From the NCBI GenBank assembly GCA_030063045.1, contig JAQSEB010000020.1, positions 1,798,001 through 1,862,000 of the forward strand: DNA of 64,000 bases, given 5' to 3'. This DNA is from Pratylenchus scribneri. Taxonomy: Eukaryota; Nematoda; Chromadorea; Rhabditida; Pratylenchidae. The notes beneath the pieces were generated by a model. It saw nothing but the letters and a program-made list of their open reading frames with translations, searched no databases and was not told the origin of the DNA. Positions 24,794 through 35,679 of this stretch are shown here, one piece after another. The stretch's first letter is position 1. Each line of letters begins with the position of its first letter. A program made the position numbers and the translations under genes.

Positions 24794-27416
24794 TCAATCA
24801 ACTTTAATTGAACTATAAATCTTATGGATGAACCAATAAGTTGCAAAGAAGCCAATGGTTCCTATAAATTAATATGGATTTAAATATTTAATTGCCAAAA
24901 AATAATATTACCTGTCATTAGGAAGAATAAAAAGACAAAAATGGATGTGTAGCTAAAGTAGAGAAGGGTTGAAATCACACCAGTAATTGTCAATTTGGAA
25001 TTAAAATAATGAACACAGTAGATGAAAAGATAAATTGCAGTAAATCCGGAAGTCATGAATGAACGGAACCACCAATGATAATCCTTTAAAAAATTAATTT
25101 AAATGCATTATTGAATTTAAATTACCTCAGCGCAAAGATGGAAATAGGCCAAAAGAATGGTTGCTTCGGAGCAAGTTATGAAGAGAATAAGGAAGACGAT
25201 GAAGAGAAAACCGAACATGTAAAAGACCTGAAGAGTATTAAAAATTAATGTATTCTGCTTAATTCAAATTACCTCATGGGACCAAATGCTGTTTAGAATG
25301 AAGAAAAGTTGAATGAAAATACAACCGAATGGAAGAATTCCGCCCATCAACATTCCAGGAAGTGGTTTCGTGTACAAAGTTTGTTCCGGGACTTGTCGCG
25401 GTATTTGGTTGGTCCTCACTGGTGGTTGAACGCGCTTAAAATTAAAAGATTAAATTATAAATTTGAAAATCAAACTTTTGCTCGGAAGCCGAAATAAGCG
25501 CCAATAAATGTCAATGGGATCGAGATGAAGAGCCAGAGGAAGAGCAAAGCGCAAAGAGTTCCAAATGGCACAGCTGAGAAAGTAAATATTTTGCAAAATT
25601 GATAAATGGACTAAAACCTGCAGATGAACCCTTGGACCAAAGGATCAAATTGGTTATGAAGAAGACACCAAATAAAATTCTAAATTCATTATAATTAAAA
25701 TCAAGAATCAAATAAATACTCACCCTGGAATGAGAAAACTTGTCAATAAAATATTCGATTTCCATGCAAGTCCTTCCATAGCTAAAAATCAAATTTATAA
25801 TTGTAAAATTGTTATATTATTTTTACTTTTATAAAGCCGTGAAGAGACATAGCCAGAAACAATGCCAAAAAGAACATAGAAAACCAGGGCAAATGTCATC
25901 AAACTTCCACGGTTGGCCGGAGAAAGGAAGCCGAGGCAGGCAAATGCCAATGTGACGAATGAACAGAGCAAAACTTGACTTCCGGAGCCAACAAACACAG
26001 AGAGGAGCAATGCATGACGAGGCGGTCGGAACACATCACCGTGAACCAATTTCCAGCCAAATTCCTCTTGGGCATCTTCTTCCTCGTCCAATCGATTGTA
26101 TCGGGCAATGTCGCGATGAAGAGTGCGGAGTAGGATCATTCCAACCTAAAAATAAATAAATTAAAAAATCATTTTAATTGAAAAATTACCATTCCAGAAA
26201 GGAAAATGACGATAACAAGTGAATTCATTATGGAGAACCATTGGATGTTTGTATGCGGCATTGAGTCCAAAATGTAATCCCATCGAGAAGACCATTTCAC
26301 GTCCGTTGGTTTCCATTCAATAGAATAAGAGTAAATAACATTGAATTCCTTCTCATCGGCTCCAATCGGTTGTGGTGCAATGTCCATTCCACAATTCATT
26401 TCCGCCTTGTTTTCATGCTTTATGCTTCGGGGTTGAACCTTGATTCGAATTATTCGGCCACCAATTTTGTCGTCGAGGAAATTGGAATCGTGCGCCAGGT
26501 CCCGGTATTCAATTTTGATGTCAACATGATTGAATAAATAATAGCTGTCCGGTTGGCGATATCGTGGCTTTAATTATTTAAATAAATTATTTATATTTAA
26601 AATAAAATTACATCCAAAACGCAAGCATCTTTCGGTTTGCCATCTTTTGTAACATAACAACCCATCGGACTGGAAAAAACATTTATTTATTTGCGATGAA
26701 TTTTGACTTACAATCCAGTTGTACACACATTCATATTTTGTTGATTAATAAAGCAAAAGGTAACCGGCATATTGTCGATAATCCTACAAATTTCATTTTT
26801 ATAAAAGTTAATGATAAGATTAGCGAACCAATGGTGTTGGTAGTTTAGCTTCATTCCTCTCTGAAGAAGTCGCAATTTATCTTGATGCTGCTTTTCCGTT
26901 GAAGTATATGTTTTTTCACAAAGCAAAGCACAATGCGTTTGTTGTTTGAAGTTAATCTAAAAAATAGACACTTTGGACTTAATTGTCTATAAGAGAAAAC
27001 CTTGTAAGGACTAGGGCGAATTCTTTCCCCTAAAATTTTTCTATAATAAAAGAAATCAAATTAAGAAATTTACCGAAAAGTACTTGACCCAAATTTTCAA
27101 CTGGTGATTCATTTTCAGTACCAATGCAAAAGTCGAAACTAAAATTTCCATTTAGAATAGTTTAATAAATATTAACGATAAACCTATGATATTCATATGG
27201 AAGCACTGACTGATCACTGTCCAATTTATTGACGTACAATGTGACATTACTCTAAAATTTTGATTTTATTCTTTAAATAATTCGTAAAATACGGACCGGG
27301 CAAGTTGGTTTTGCATTTTCAAGATCACAAAAATTAACAGGAGCAAGTCCTGGCAGATAGAAGCTCCAGACGACTTGAATTAATGAAGTGATAATTAAGA
27401 ATAACCATAAATTCAT
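24794..27416 (-). CDS. TM9SF2-type nonaspanin (EMP70 family)
   Basis: Starts [18 protein letters not shown] (signal peptide), then [18 protein letters not shown], the diagnostic TM9 superfamily opening. The luminal domain is about 250 residues with VLPYEYHSFDFC and [18 protein letters not shown]. The first helix is near [16 protein letters not shown]. The cytosolic loop has [20 protein letters not shown] and [14 protein letters not shown], followed by eight more helices. It ends [14 protein letters not shown]; the KVD tail is the Golgi-retention COPI/COPII signal of the family. The protein resides in Golgi or endosomal membranes and is linked to cargo sorting and glycosylation enzymes. About 12 short introns. 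Nothing is missing; length is typical at about 660 residues. Confidence 0.95.
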
Positions 27417-28010
27417 TTTAGCTGGTTGGTCGAATCTAAAATGATTGAATAAATAAGTAAATTTTTAACAAATATTTTATGAATCAAAGGACGGGAATAG
27501 GACATCGATATCGTCCATTCATCGCATCATAAATCAAAACTATCAATCAGTTCATTATCAACATTATTTTAGTTGGGTTTTCGTAAATATTACTCGTCAG
27601 ATATCTTATCAGATTAAAAATCTTCAAATAAGGATATGAGAATGATGTTGGCATTGTCAAATAGCATTGCAATTAAACACAGAACATGCAAATGATGTGG
27701 CAAAACTGTGGCATTACCCGCATTACAAGTGCAGTCATTTTTATTAGACCTTTTTCCATGAGGGAGAAAATCGCTAAGTTAAAGAACAAGAAACATGAAA
27801 TATTTTTTAATCCTTTTCATCCCTAACTATTTGTTTTGCGTACTATTTTCAATTTATAATCTTGTCCCTCCCACATGTTCATGTCAAGATTTTCCATTTT
27901 GTCAAAAATCGCTAAGCTTAAAAGTTTTAAAATTTCCACCCAACCAAGCCCAACCAAACAAAGCCATTTTCCGTTTTTTTGTGTTTGTTTATTCGAAAAC
28001 AATTTTGAAA
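27417..28010. promoter_or_regulatory. Divergent intergenic region, TM9SF2 and CDK4/6
   Basis: About 590 bp between two head-to-head genes. I see AT-rich sequence with TATCAGAT-type repeats (near 27600) but no named element. A plus-strand frame open from 27795 runs into the CDK start without a recognisable protein pattern. I treat it as 5' UTR and set the CDK start at the ATG at 28011. Confidence 0.45.
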
Positions 28011-29201
28011 ATGATCCGGCCTCATGATGATGATTATAAGCAAATTAAAGTTTTGGGCAAAGGAGCATATGGTGAAGTTTGGCTCGTAACCAACCGGGAG
28101 CATCAAGATCAACAAGTTAATTCGAACAAAAAGAAAAGCATAATAAATTAGTTTTAGTATGCATTAAAAAAGATTCCCGTGAGAATAAGCGATGAGGGCA
28201 TTCCACAAAGCGTTATTCGCGAAGTTTGTTTTTAAGATAAGATTTCAAAATAATTAAATCATTTAAGGTTGCATCGTTGGTATCCCTTCAACGACTGAAG
28301 CATCCAAATATTTTACAGTTAGTAATATTTTAAAATAAATTACTTCAACAAATCAATTAGACTGCATGATGCATTTATTAGGCGTAGGGATGACCAAATA
28401 AGTCTCAACATACTTTGCGAAAAATGCGATTGGGATTTGGCTGATTTTTTGTTGAAAATACCCCACGATATGTGCGATGCCCAATGCAAACATTTCGCAT
28501 CTCAAATCTTCTCCGGAATTGTATGTTTTTGACAATTTATTAATAATCAATTCTTAAGGATTTTCTACATTCCAACAATATGATACACCGCGATTTGAAG
28601 CCGCAAAATATTTTAGTGAATCGTGATCAAACATTACGAGTAAGTAATTCGATTTTAAATACAATTGAATAATTTAAATAATATTTCAGATTGCTGATTT
28701 TGGCCTTTCTCGAAATTATGGATTGCATGCAACATTTACAACGGAAGTGGTCACTCTTTGGTATCGATCGCCTGAATTACTGCTTCAATGCAAATATAGC
28801 ACTAGTGTAAATATTCAAAATACAATGTTTAAATTGGTTTTGCTTATTTAGGTCGACATTTGGTCAGTTGGATGCATTTTTGTTGAACTTTACACGCGGA
28901 CTGCATTTTTCAAAGGCGATAATGAGGTGCAACAATTGCGATGTATTTTCGAGTGAGTTTTTAATCATAAACAATAATCTCCATTCTATTTAGGAAACTT
29001 GGCACTCCAAAAGCGAATTTGTGGCCCTCAGAAGCAATTGTTAGTCTAAGCAATTATCCGGAGCACAAACCACCGCCTCTTCAAACATTTTTGCCGAAAT
29101 TGCCTCCACTTGCCTTGAATTTGCTCATCCGAATTCTGCATTTCAATCCACACGAGCGACCAACTGCGGCTGAATGTTTGCAACATGAATATTTCTTATG
29201 A
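28011..29201 (+). CDS. cdk-4: Cyclin-dependent kinase 4/6
   Basis: Begins [29 protein letters not shown] is the glycine loop. Next come YALKKIPV (VAIK lysine), [11 protein letters not shown] (the PSTAIRE-helix position, nearer PLSTIRE of CDK6 than PSTAIRE of CDK1), [14 protein letters not shown] (catalytic loop), [11 protein letters not shown] (DFG), [17 protein letters not shown] (T-loop and APE region) and [14 protein letters not shown]. It ends [14 protein letters not shown]. About 300 residues in seven short exons. D-type-cyclin kinases of this group drive G1 progression by phosphorylating Rb-like proteins in the nucleus. The T-loop threonine is in the expected place. Assignment to CDK4/6 rather than another CDK rests on the PQSVIRE helix and the EVVTLWYR segment, so it is good but not absolute. 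Confidence 0.86.
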
Positions 29202-29503
29202 ATCATCACTCATTAAATTTTAATGTTTTAAAACACCTTTTCTGCCTTAATTTTGTCTTTCTTTTTAAAATGTTAATCAAATCGAAACAGCACAACAATC
29301 TCAATTTCCTTTATTCAAACTTTTTCACTTAATTTATTCTCTTAACGATAAAAAAGTTCAAATATAAATTTGGAAATTTCACTTTTAATATTTCATCATA
29401 TTGATTGATTTTGTTATTGATTATATATTAAATTTTAATGCAATTTTATACAACAATACAATTTTTTAAATTTTATTAAAGGACAATTTAATACAAACAA
29501 ATA

Positions 29504-32192
29504 ATGGCCTCTACGGATGCATTGGAATTTGCGAATGTTTTTGAGGAAGAAATGGGCGGATTTGTGAGTATATACATCATTTAAATTCTAATAATTAAAA
29601 TAAAAATTAAGAATGATGGTTTTTTGCGATTATCCAAACAAAATGTGCAATTCAAGAATAAATCAACGGGAAAAGTGAAAACAATTGCTGCTTCGGACAT
29701 TGACCAAATTCATTGGCAAAAACTTGGGAATAAACCTGGAATGAAATTGATTACAAGTGCCGGCGTTCATCATCGTTTTGGTGGTCTCCGAGATAATGTA
29801 AAGTCCAAACCAGAGATTCTTTGAATAAAATTAAAATTATTTTAGGATTTTGAGAAAATTTCACAATTCGTCAGTGCAAAATTCGAAAGAGCCATCAAAA
29901 AGAAAGAATTGGCATTGAAAGGATGGAATTATGGTGAAACAGAATTCGAAGGTTTTTAATTAAATATTAATTTAATTCTTTAAATTATATAATTTTTAGG
30001 TCAAAATTTAATGTTCAATGTGGCCGACAAAATTGCATTCGAAGTTCCACTGCTGAATGTGATGCGTTGCGTTGGCACAAAATCGGAGGCAATCATCGAA
30101 TTCAATCCAAATGAAGAATCACCGGTCCAACTGACTGAAATGCGCTTCCATATTCCGCAAGACCCGGAGAATGAAGACCAAGATGTGGTTGAGGAATTCC
30201 GCAAAGAAGTGATCCGATTTGTGGAAGATGATGTGGAAAAAGGCCAAGCAATTGTCACCCTTCCCGAAATTCTGTTGGCCACACCACGTGGCCGCTACGA
30301 AATCAAAGTGTTCCAAAATCATTTGTCATTCCATGGAAAATCATACGACTACAAAATTCCAATCAAAACGATCACCCGAATGTTCCTTCTTCCGCACAAA
30401 GATGGCCGGCATATGTATTTTGTGTTGCACATCAATCCGCCAATTCGTCAGGGTCAAACGCGTTATCCATTTTTGGTGCTGGAATTCCCAAAAGATGAAT
30501 ACATCGAACTGGATTTGGGCATCACAGAGTAAAATTTAAATTAATAATTTAAAATATTATTTAAATATTTTGAAGGGAACAATTGTCAACTCAATATCAA
30601 AACAAATTGGAAATGCATATGCGTGGACAACTTTTTGAAATTGTTTCCAAGATATTCCGTGTTTTGGTCAATTCTCGAATTATTGTTCCTGGACAATTCA
30701 CCGGGTACAATCCAAAAATATTATTTAAATAATTAACAATATTGACCCCTAACAGGGAAAATAATGAGGATGATGAAATGATGATGATGAAGAAGATGAT
30801 GATAAGGTATAAGGATGAAAGTGATGAAGAAAGACCATCCTCAGCTTCATCTTATTCTTCTTCATCATCATCATCTTCCTCATAATTTCCCCAGTTAGGG
30901 GCCAAACAGCAAATAGTACCAATTATTAATTTTAATTTTTAGTGCTTCCGGCACTCCGGCAATTCCATGTGCAATTCGTCAGTCAATGGGCTTCCTTTAC
31001 CCGCTGGAGAAGGGTTTTGTCTATGTGCACAAACCGGCACTCTATATTCGCTTCGAGGAGGTGGACAATGTTCATTTCGCCCGTTCCGATGTGTCCACCC
31101 GCTCATTCGATTTTGAAATTGTACAAAAGAATGGCCAAGGAATGGTTTTCAGCAACATTGGAAAGTAATTTTAGATAATTAATTAAATAATAATTAAAAA
31201 TTTTGCAGAGAAGAATACAACAAATTATTCGACTATATTCAAAAGAAAGGGCTGAAAATTCGGAATGCACAAAGATTGGGCGAAAAATCATACAAAGAGG
31301 ATAAATTTGCGGACAGCGACGAAGAATTGGATCCTTACCGGGAGAAATTGAAGGATGATGCAAGGGAAAGGGCAGCGGCCGCCGGCGAATCGGAAACAGA
31401 TTCAGAAGATGGTCAGTTTTCGGTTTAGAGAGGTTTTGAATTTATTTAAAATTTCAGAGGATTATGACATGGAAAGGGACATTCATAAGAGGAAAAAGGA
31501 CAAAGACTCATCGGATGGAAGTGGCTCAGAACCGGACGAAGAATATGATAGCAGTGTTGAGTCGGCAGTGTCGGATGATCTGATGAACACGTCGGAAAAG
31601 CCGGAGAAGAAGAAGGAGAAGAGCAAAAGCAAAGAAAAAGAAGCCGAAAAGACACCAAAGAAGAAAAAGGAGAAGAAAGCGGAAAAGGAAGGAGGCGGAA
31701 GGAAGAAAGGAGGCAAAGCGGAGAAGAAAAAGAAGGACCCGAATGCACCAAAGCGAAATCAGGTAATGAATTATAAAAACAATTTTAATTGATTTTATTC
31801 CTATTTTAGACGGCATTCTTCATTTGGCAAACCGAAAATCGTTCATCAATCAAAAAGGAAGGCGATTCGGTGGCAATGACGGCAAAACGAGCGGGCGAAA
31901 TGTGGAAAGCGATGAGTGCCGATGAAAAGCAGGCAAAATTAAATTAGAATAATAAATCGATCAAATTATTATTTAGCCATATGAACAACGGGCCGCGGAG
32001 GACAAAGAACGTTATGAGAGGGAAATGCGCGAATATAACAGTGGCAAAAAGGCATCAGAGCCAACGGCATCAACATCATCAATGGGAGCATCGACTTCGT
32101 CAAAATCACAATCAAAGACGGCCAGCCCAACCAAAAAGCCCATCTCCAAGGAATTTGTGCCGAGCAGCGATTCTTCGGATGACTCGGATTGA
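29504..32192 (+). CDS. hmg-4: SSRP1, HMG subunit of FACT
   Basis: MASTDALEFANVFEEEMGGF opens the SSRP1 N-terminal domain (LRLSKQNVQFKNKSTGKVK). The middle double-PH region contains YDYKIPIKTITRMFLLPHKD and GFLYPLEKGFVYVHKPALYI. An acidic Ser/Glu stretch, a Lys-rich segment, and an HMG box (DPNAPKRNQTAFFIWQTENR) follow. The acidic tail ends SSDSSDDSD*. FACT is the nuclear histone chaperone that handles H2A-H2B during transcription and replication; SSRP1 partners SPT16. Exons are separated by roughly 45-50 nt introns. A 51-nt exon at 30756-30806 encodes a Met/Glu-rich insert absent from the family. C. elegans has two paralogues (hmg-3 and hmg-4), so the symbol is approximate. Confidence 0.96.
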
Positions 32193-32485
32193 AGAAATTG
32201 AATGGATGGATAAGATGAAGTATAATTATTGTTTCGGATATTTGACTTGAATATTATTTTCATTCACCAATTATAATTATTTTGATAAAAAATTTTGAAA
32301 ATTAATTTTATATTTAGATTTAGATATATTGGTTATTTTAAACCATATTTTATTTAATTTTTATTATTTATTGCTGCATTTAAAAATATTATAATTGATT
32401 TGATTATCGAATAGGATGATAAAAATTTACAATAAAATTAAAATAAATTTTGAAAAATTATTAAATTAAAAAATTAAATTAAAAA
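32193..32485. other. 3' flank of SSRP1
   Basis: About 290 bp of very AT-rich sequence with several AATAAA-like hexamers (for example near 32430). No gene seen. Confidence 0.5.
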
Positions 32486-32489
32486 ATGC

Positions 32490-33405
32490 CTTAAAAAAAG
32501 AAAATAAAACGGCGAGAAGAAAAAAAAAATGCCGTAAAAAAGAAAAAACGGCGAGAAGAAAAGAAAAAAATGCCGTAAAAAAGAAAAACGGCGAGAAGAA
32601 AAAAACGCCGCGAAAAAAGAAAAAACGGCGAGAAGAAAAGAAAAAAATGCCGCGTAAAAAGAAAAAACCGAGAAGAAAAGAAAAAAAATGCCGTAAAAAA
32701 GAAAAAACGGCGAGAAGAAAAGAAAAAAATGCCGCGTAAAAAGAAAAAACGGCGAGAAGAAAAAAATGCCGTAAAAAAGAAAAAAACGGCGAGAAGAAAA
32801 AAAATGCCGTAAAAAAGAAAAAAACGGCGAGAAGAAAAAAAATGCCGTAAAAAAGAAAAAACGGCGAAAAGAAAAAAAATTCCGCGAAAAAAAGAAAATA
32901 AAACGGCGAGAAGAAAAGAAAAAATGCCGTAAAAAGAAAAAACGGCGAGAAGAAAAGAAAAAAATGCCGTAAAAAAATAAAACGGCGAGAAGAAAAAAAA
33001 TGCCGTAAAAAAGAAAAAACGGCGAGAAGAAAAAAAATTTCGCGAAAAAAGGAAATAAAACGGCGAGAAGAAAAGAAAAAAAATGCCGTAAAAAAGAAAA
33101 AACGGCGAGAAGAAAAAAAACGCCGCGAAAAAAGAAAAAACGGCGAGAAGAAAAGAAAAAAATGCCGCGTAAAAAGAAAAAAACGGTGAGAAGAAAAAAA
33201 ATTTCGCGAAAAAAGGAAATAAAACGGCGAGAAGAAAAGAAAAAAAATGCCGTAAAAAAGAAAAAACGGCGAGAAGAAAAAAAACGCCGCGAAAAAAGAA
33301 AAAACGGCGAGAAGAAAAGAAAAAAATGCCGCGTAAAAAGAAAAAAACGGTGAGAAGAAAAAAACGCCGCGAAAAAAGAAAAAACGGCAAGAAGAAAAGG
33401 AAATT
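32490..33405. repeat. Purine-rich minisatellite with GCCG/CGGC blocks
   Basis: About 0.9 kb of irregular tandem copies built from A-rich purine stretches separated by alternating GCCG(T/C) and ACGGCGAGAAG blocks. Typical spacing is 35-45 bp per GCCG-CGGC pair. Some copies read CGCCGCG or TTTCGCG instead of TGCCGT, and a few longer blocks of about 150 bp are repeated (for example 33010-33150 against 33190-33330). Each GCCGT...ACGGC pair could form a hairpin. A 323-codon minus-strand open frame across it is a by-product of base composition. Confidence 0.93.
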
Positions 33406-33773
33406 AGTAGATTGATTTAAATACAAAAAAGACCTTAAAATCAGAAGATTGGAATGAGGCATTGGACAAGGCCAAGGAGGCGTTATTGGTAATGAAATTT
33501 GGCTGTAAAGTTGAATTGGTAATGTTCAATGTGTGCATGAAATGTGAATGAAATTGGAAATACAGTAAAATTGGAGGACCCAAGAAAATTTCATAGGCGG
33601 AGGCTAAATTGTGCCTGAGGCTTTTTAGACAAAAAGAACATCTCCGGCGAATTTATTCACAAGATTGCAGGAAGAAAGCATATTTAATACAATAATATTT
33701 TGGATATTTGACATCAATTCAATATTATTTTTATTCATCTCTTTTTTCATTTATAAAATTTGCTGGTGAACAT
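33406..33773. other. Gap before the NodB gene
   Basis: About 370 bp. A short plus-strand frame around 33437-33489 (LKSEDWNEALDKAKEALL) is flanked by a possible acceptor and a GT donor. It has no partner exon, so I do not call it. The rest is the AT-rich 3' flank of the minus-strand gene. Confidence 0.4.
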
Positions 33774-35443
33774 TTATTCGATTATAAAACTGCCCAATGG
33801 ATTGCCGACCCAAGGGAACATCATTGGACACGGGGATGAACACGTAAGCATTTGGTGTTCTGGGCTGGCCAATTCCGGTGTGGGATAAATGCATTTATTC
33901 GGCTGTTCACATGTCAATTTCCTTGAGACATCATTTTGTTGTTTGTCGCCATTATCGCATTGAATCCAAGGGAATTTGTGCATTTCATTGAGGGGCAAAG
34001 GTCGACGCATCCATTCAACCAATTGGCGTAATGTAAGGAAATAAACTTCACCAAAATGGCGATCAATTACTGTATCGATGAAACTAAAGAAGCAATTTAA
34101 ACAATTAAAATAAATTGAATAACTTTATCAATGCCCGAATTCCTCGATTCCCGCCAATTTGAAGGAAATCGGCATTCAATGACAAAACCAATGGTGCCCT
34201 ATTTGTGGAGAATGCCTTCTGGAAATGTCTTTGAAGAAGCATTTGAATGGCTTCGACACTGGCATTCGCCTCTATCGCCCCACGAAGCATTGCCGAACGT
34301 TGAGGTCCATTTGGGGAATGGAATTGGTTCAGAGGAATTTCCCAAATTGATGGGAATGAGCTGAATGAATGAATATAAAAATAATCGGAGAATTATTTAT
34401 TGCCTTTCCGGACAATTACTTTCCTCATCGCATGGCCAAGCCAAACGGTAATCGAGGGTTTGGGGCCAAAATGGTGCCCCAATGTTTGGATCAATGGAAA
34501 GGGAATTGTCATAGAGGAAATTGGATGTGGCCATCGCCTGAAATTGACGATCGCCACCCAAATTCAATTGTGGCGCCCGCATTCCGACAATCTTTTCTGA
34601 TGGAACATTGCCAAAAACCGAGAGAATTTCCCTTCAAATTCAACCAATTTTACTATAATCCTTTTTTTACACCTTTGTCCGTCCATTTCCTCCAACCACC
34701 GTCGTCCATCTGCCCTCCGTAAACATTCATGTCTGAATATTTTGTGAATAGGACCAATCTCCATCCAATTCCCTTCAAACGTGATTGAATTTGATGCAAT
34801 TTCATGGCCACTATTCGCAATTCTTTCCACCTCATTATAATCCGTCCATTCATGGGAAACAAAGAAAGTGGCCTTCGCTGGGCATCCATTTGGGTTTCGA
34901 AATTGGCGATTGGTGCCGAAAAGGGTAAAATAATCGCGCATTGTTCGTCCATTAATGGCATCATCGAAAGTTAGGACCACAAATTGAGGAATTTGTTGGA
35001 TGAGAAAAACATTGGCCAATGGAGAGGATTGCCCTATTTTAAGGTGTATTAGATAATCCCTTCATTTAAACCATCTTTTGAGCAAAAACAATCCGGAAGT
35101 TGACATTTTTTTGGATGCTCAGGCAAAGGGCATGGTTTTGCCCTTCTTCTGGGCACATCCAAAAATTGTGGCCATTTATTTTGGATTGTCGATCGCTTTG
35201 TGCCCCCACTGGGCACATAATCGCCCATTTCCCTCCGGCGAATTTGTTCTTCAATTGTTTCACTTAAATATTCATCCACTTCATTCAAACAAATCATTCC
35301 CACTAACTTTATGGCACAAAATCCATTCACGATGATATGCCCGGCGGCACAAATACATTTTCGATCGGCCCAATCACAGAGGGCACCGCCCAAACAAATT
35401 TGGCCATCAAAGCATGATTGGCCAGGTAATGCAAAAATTGGCA
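33774..35443 (-). CDS. NodB-like polysaccharide deacetylase with EB module
   Basis: The first exon seen starts at 35443 after an acceptor (AAAATTTAG). It encodes an EB module (LPGQSCFDGQICLGGALCDW, then KCICAAGHIIVNGFC), a Cys-rich linker (CPLPEHPKKCQLPDCFC), and then the deacetylase domain with IPQFVVLTFDDAINGRTMRD. Later parts are CPAKATFFVSHEWTDYNEVE, SGHEIASNSITFEGNW and MRAPQLNLGGDRQFQAMA. It ends PWVGNPLGSFIIE*. Family members remove acetyl groups from chitin-like matrix polymers in cuticle or eggshell. The TFDD motif is present. The usual HSxxH metal motif reads NSITF, so catalysis is doubtful. No in-frame ATG precedes the EB module. The exon is therefore either spliced to the EB gene upstream (as in C. 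elegans proteins that combine EB and NodB) or to a small exon near 35630. Confidence 0.82.
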
Positions 35444-35679
35444 CTAAATTTTAAAACCTGAGGCTAAAGTAAATAAATAAAAGAAATTGAGGTAAAAATT
35501 TTATTTATGGAGAAAAATTATTTAAATTATTATTGGCAGTAAAAAAGGGCATTTGTGAGAAATAGGAAATTTAGATTTGTTTTAAGATCAGCAAAAGGAA
35601 AAGATATATTCCATTCAATTCAAATTTCATTAAATCATCAAATGATCATTCTGGTTCCATTTTTGTGCCATCCATTCGT

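Noticed and set aside
32491..33462. 323-codon minus-strand open frame rich in Phe/Arg/Leu
   Set aside because: It is a translation of the purine-rich minisatellite. Its period follows the repeat and the composition is that of TTC/TTT runs, not a protein.
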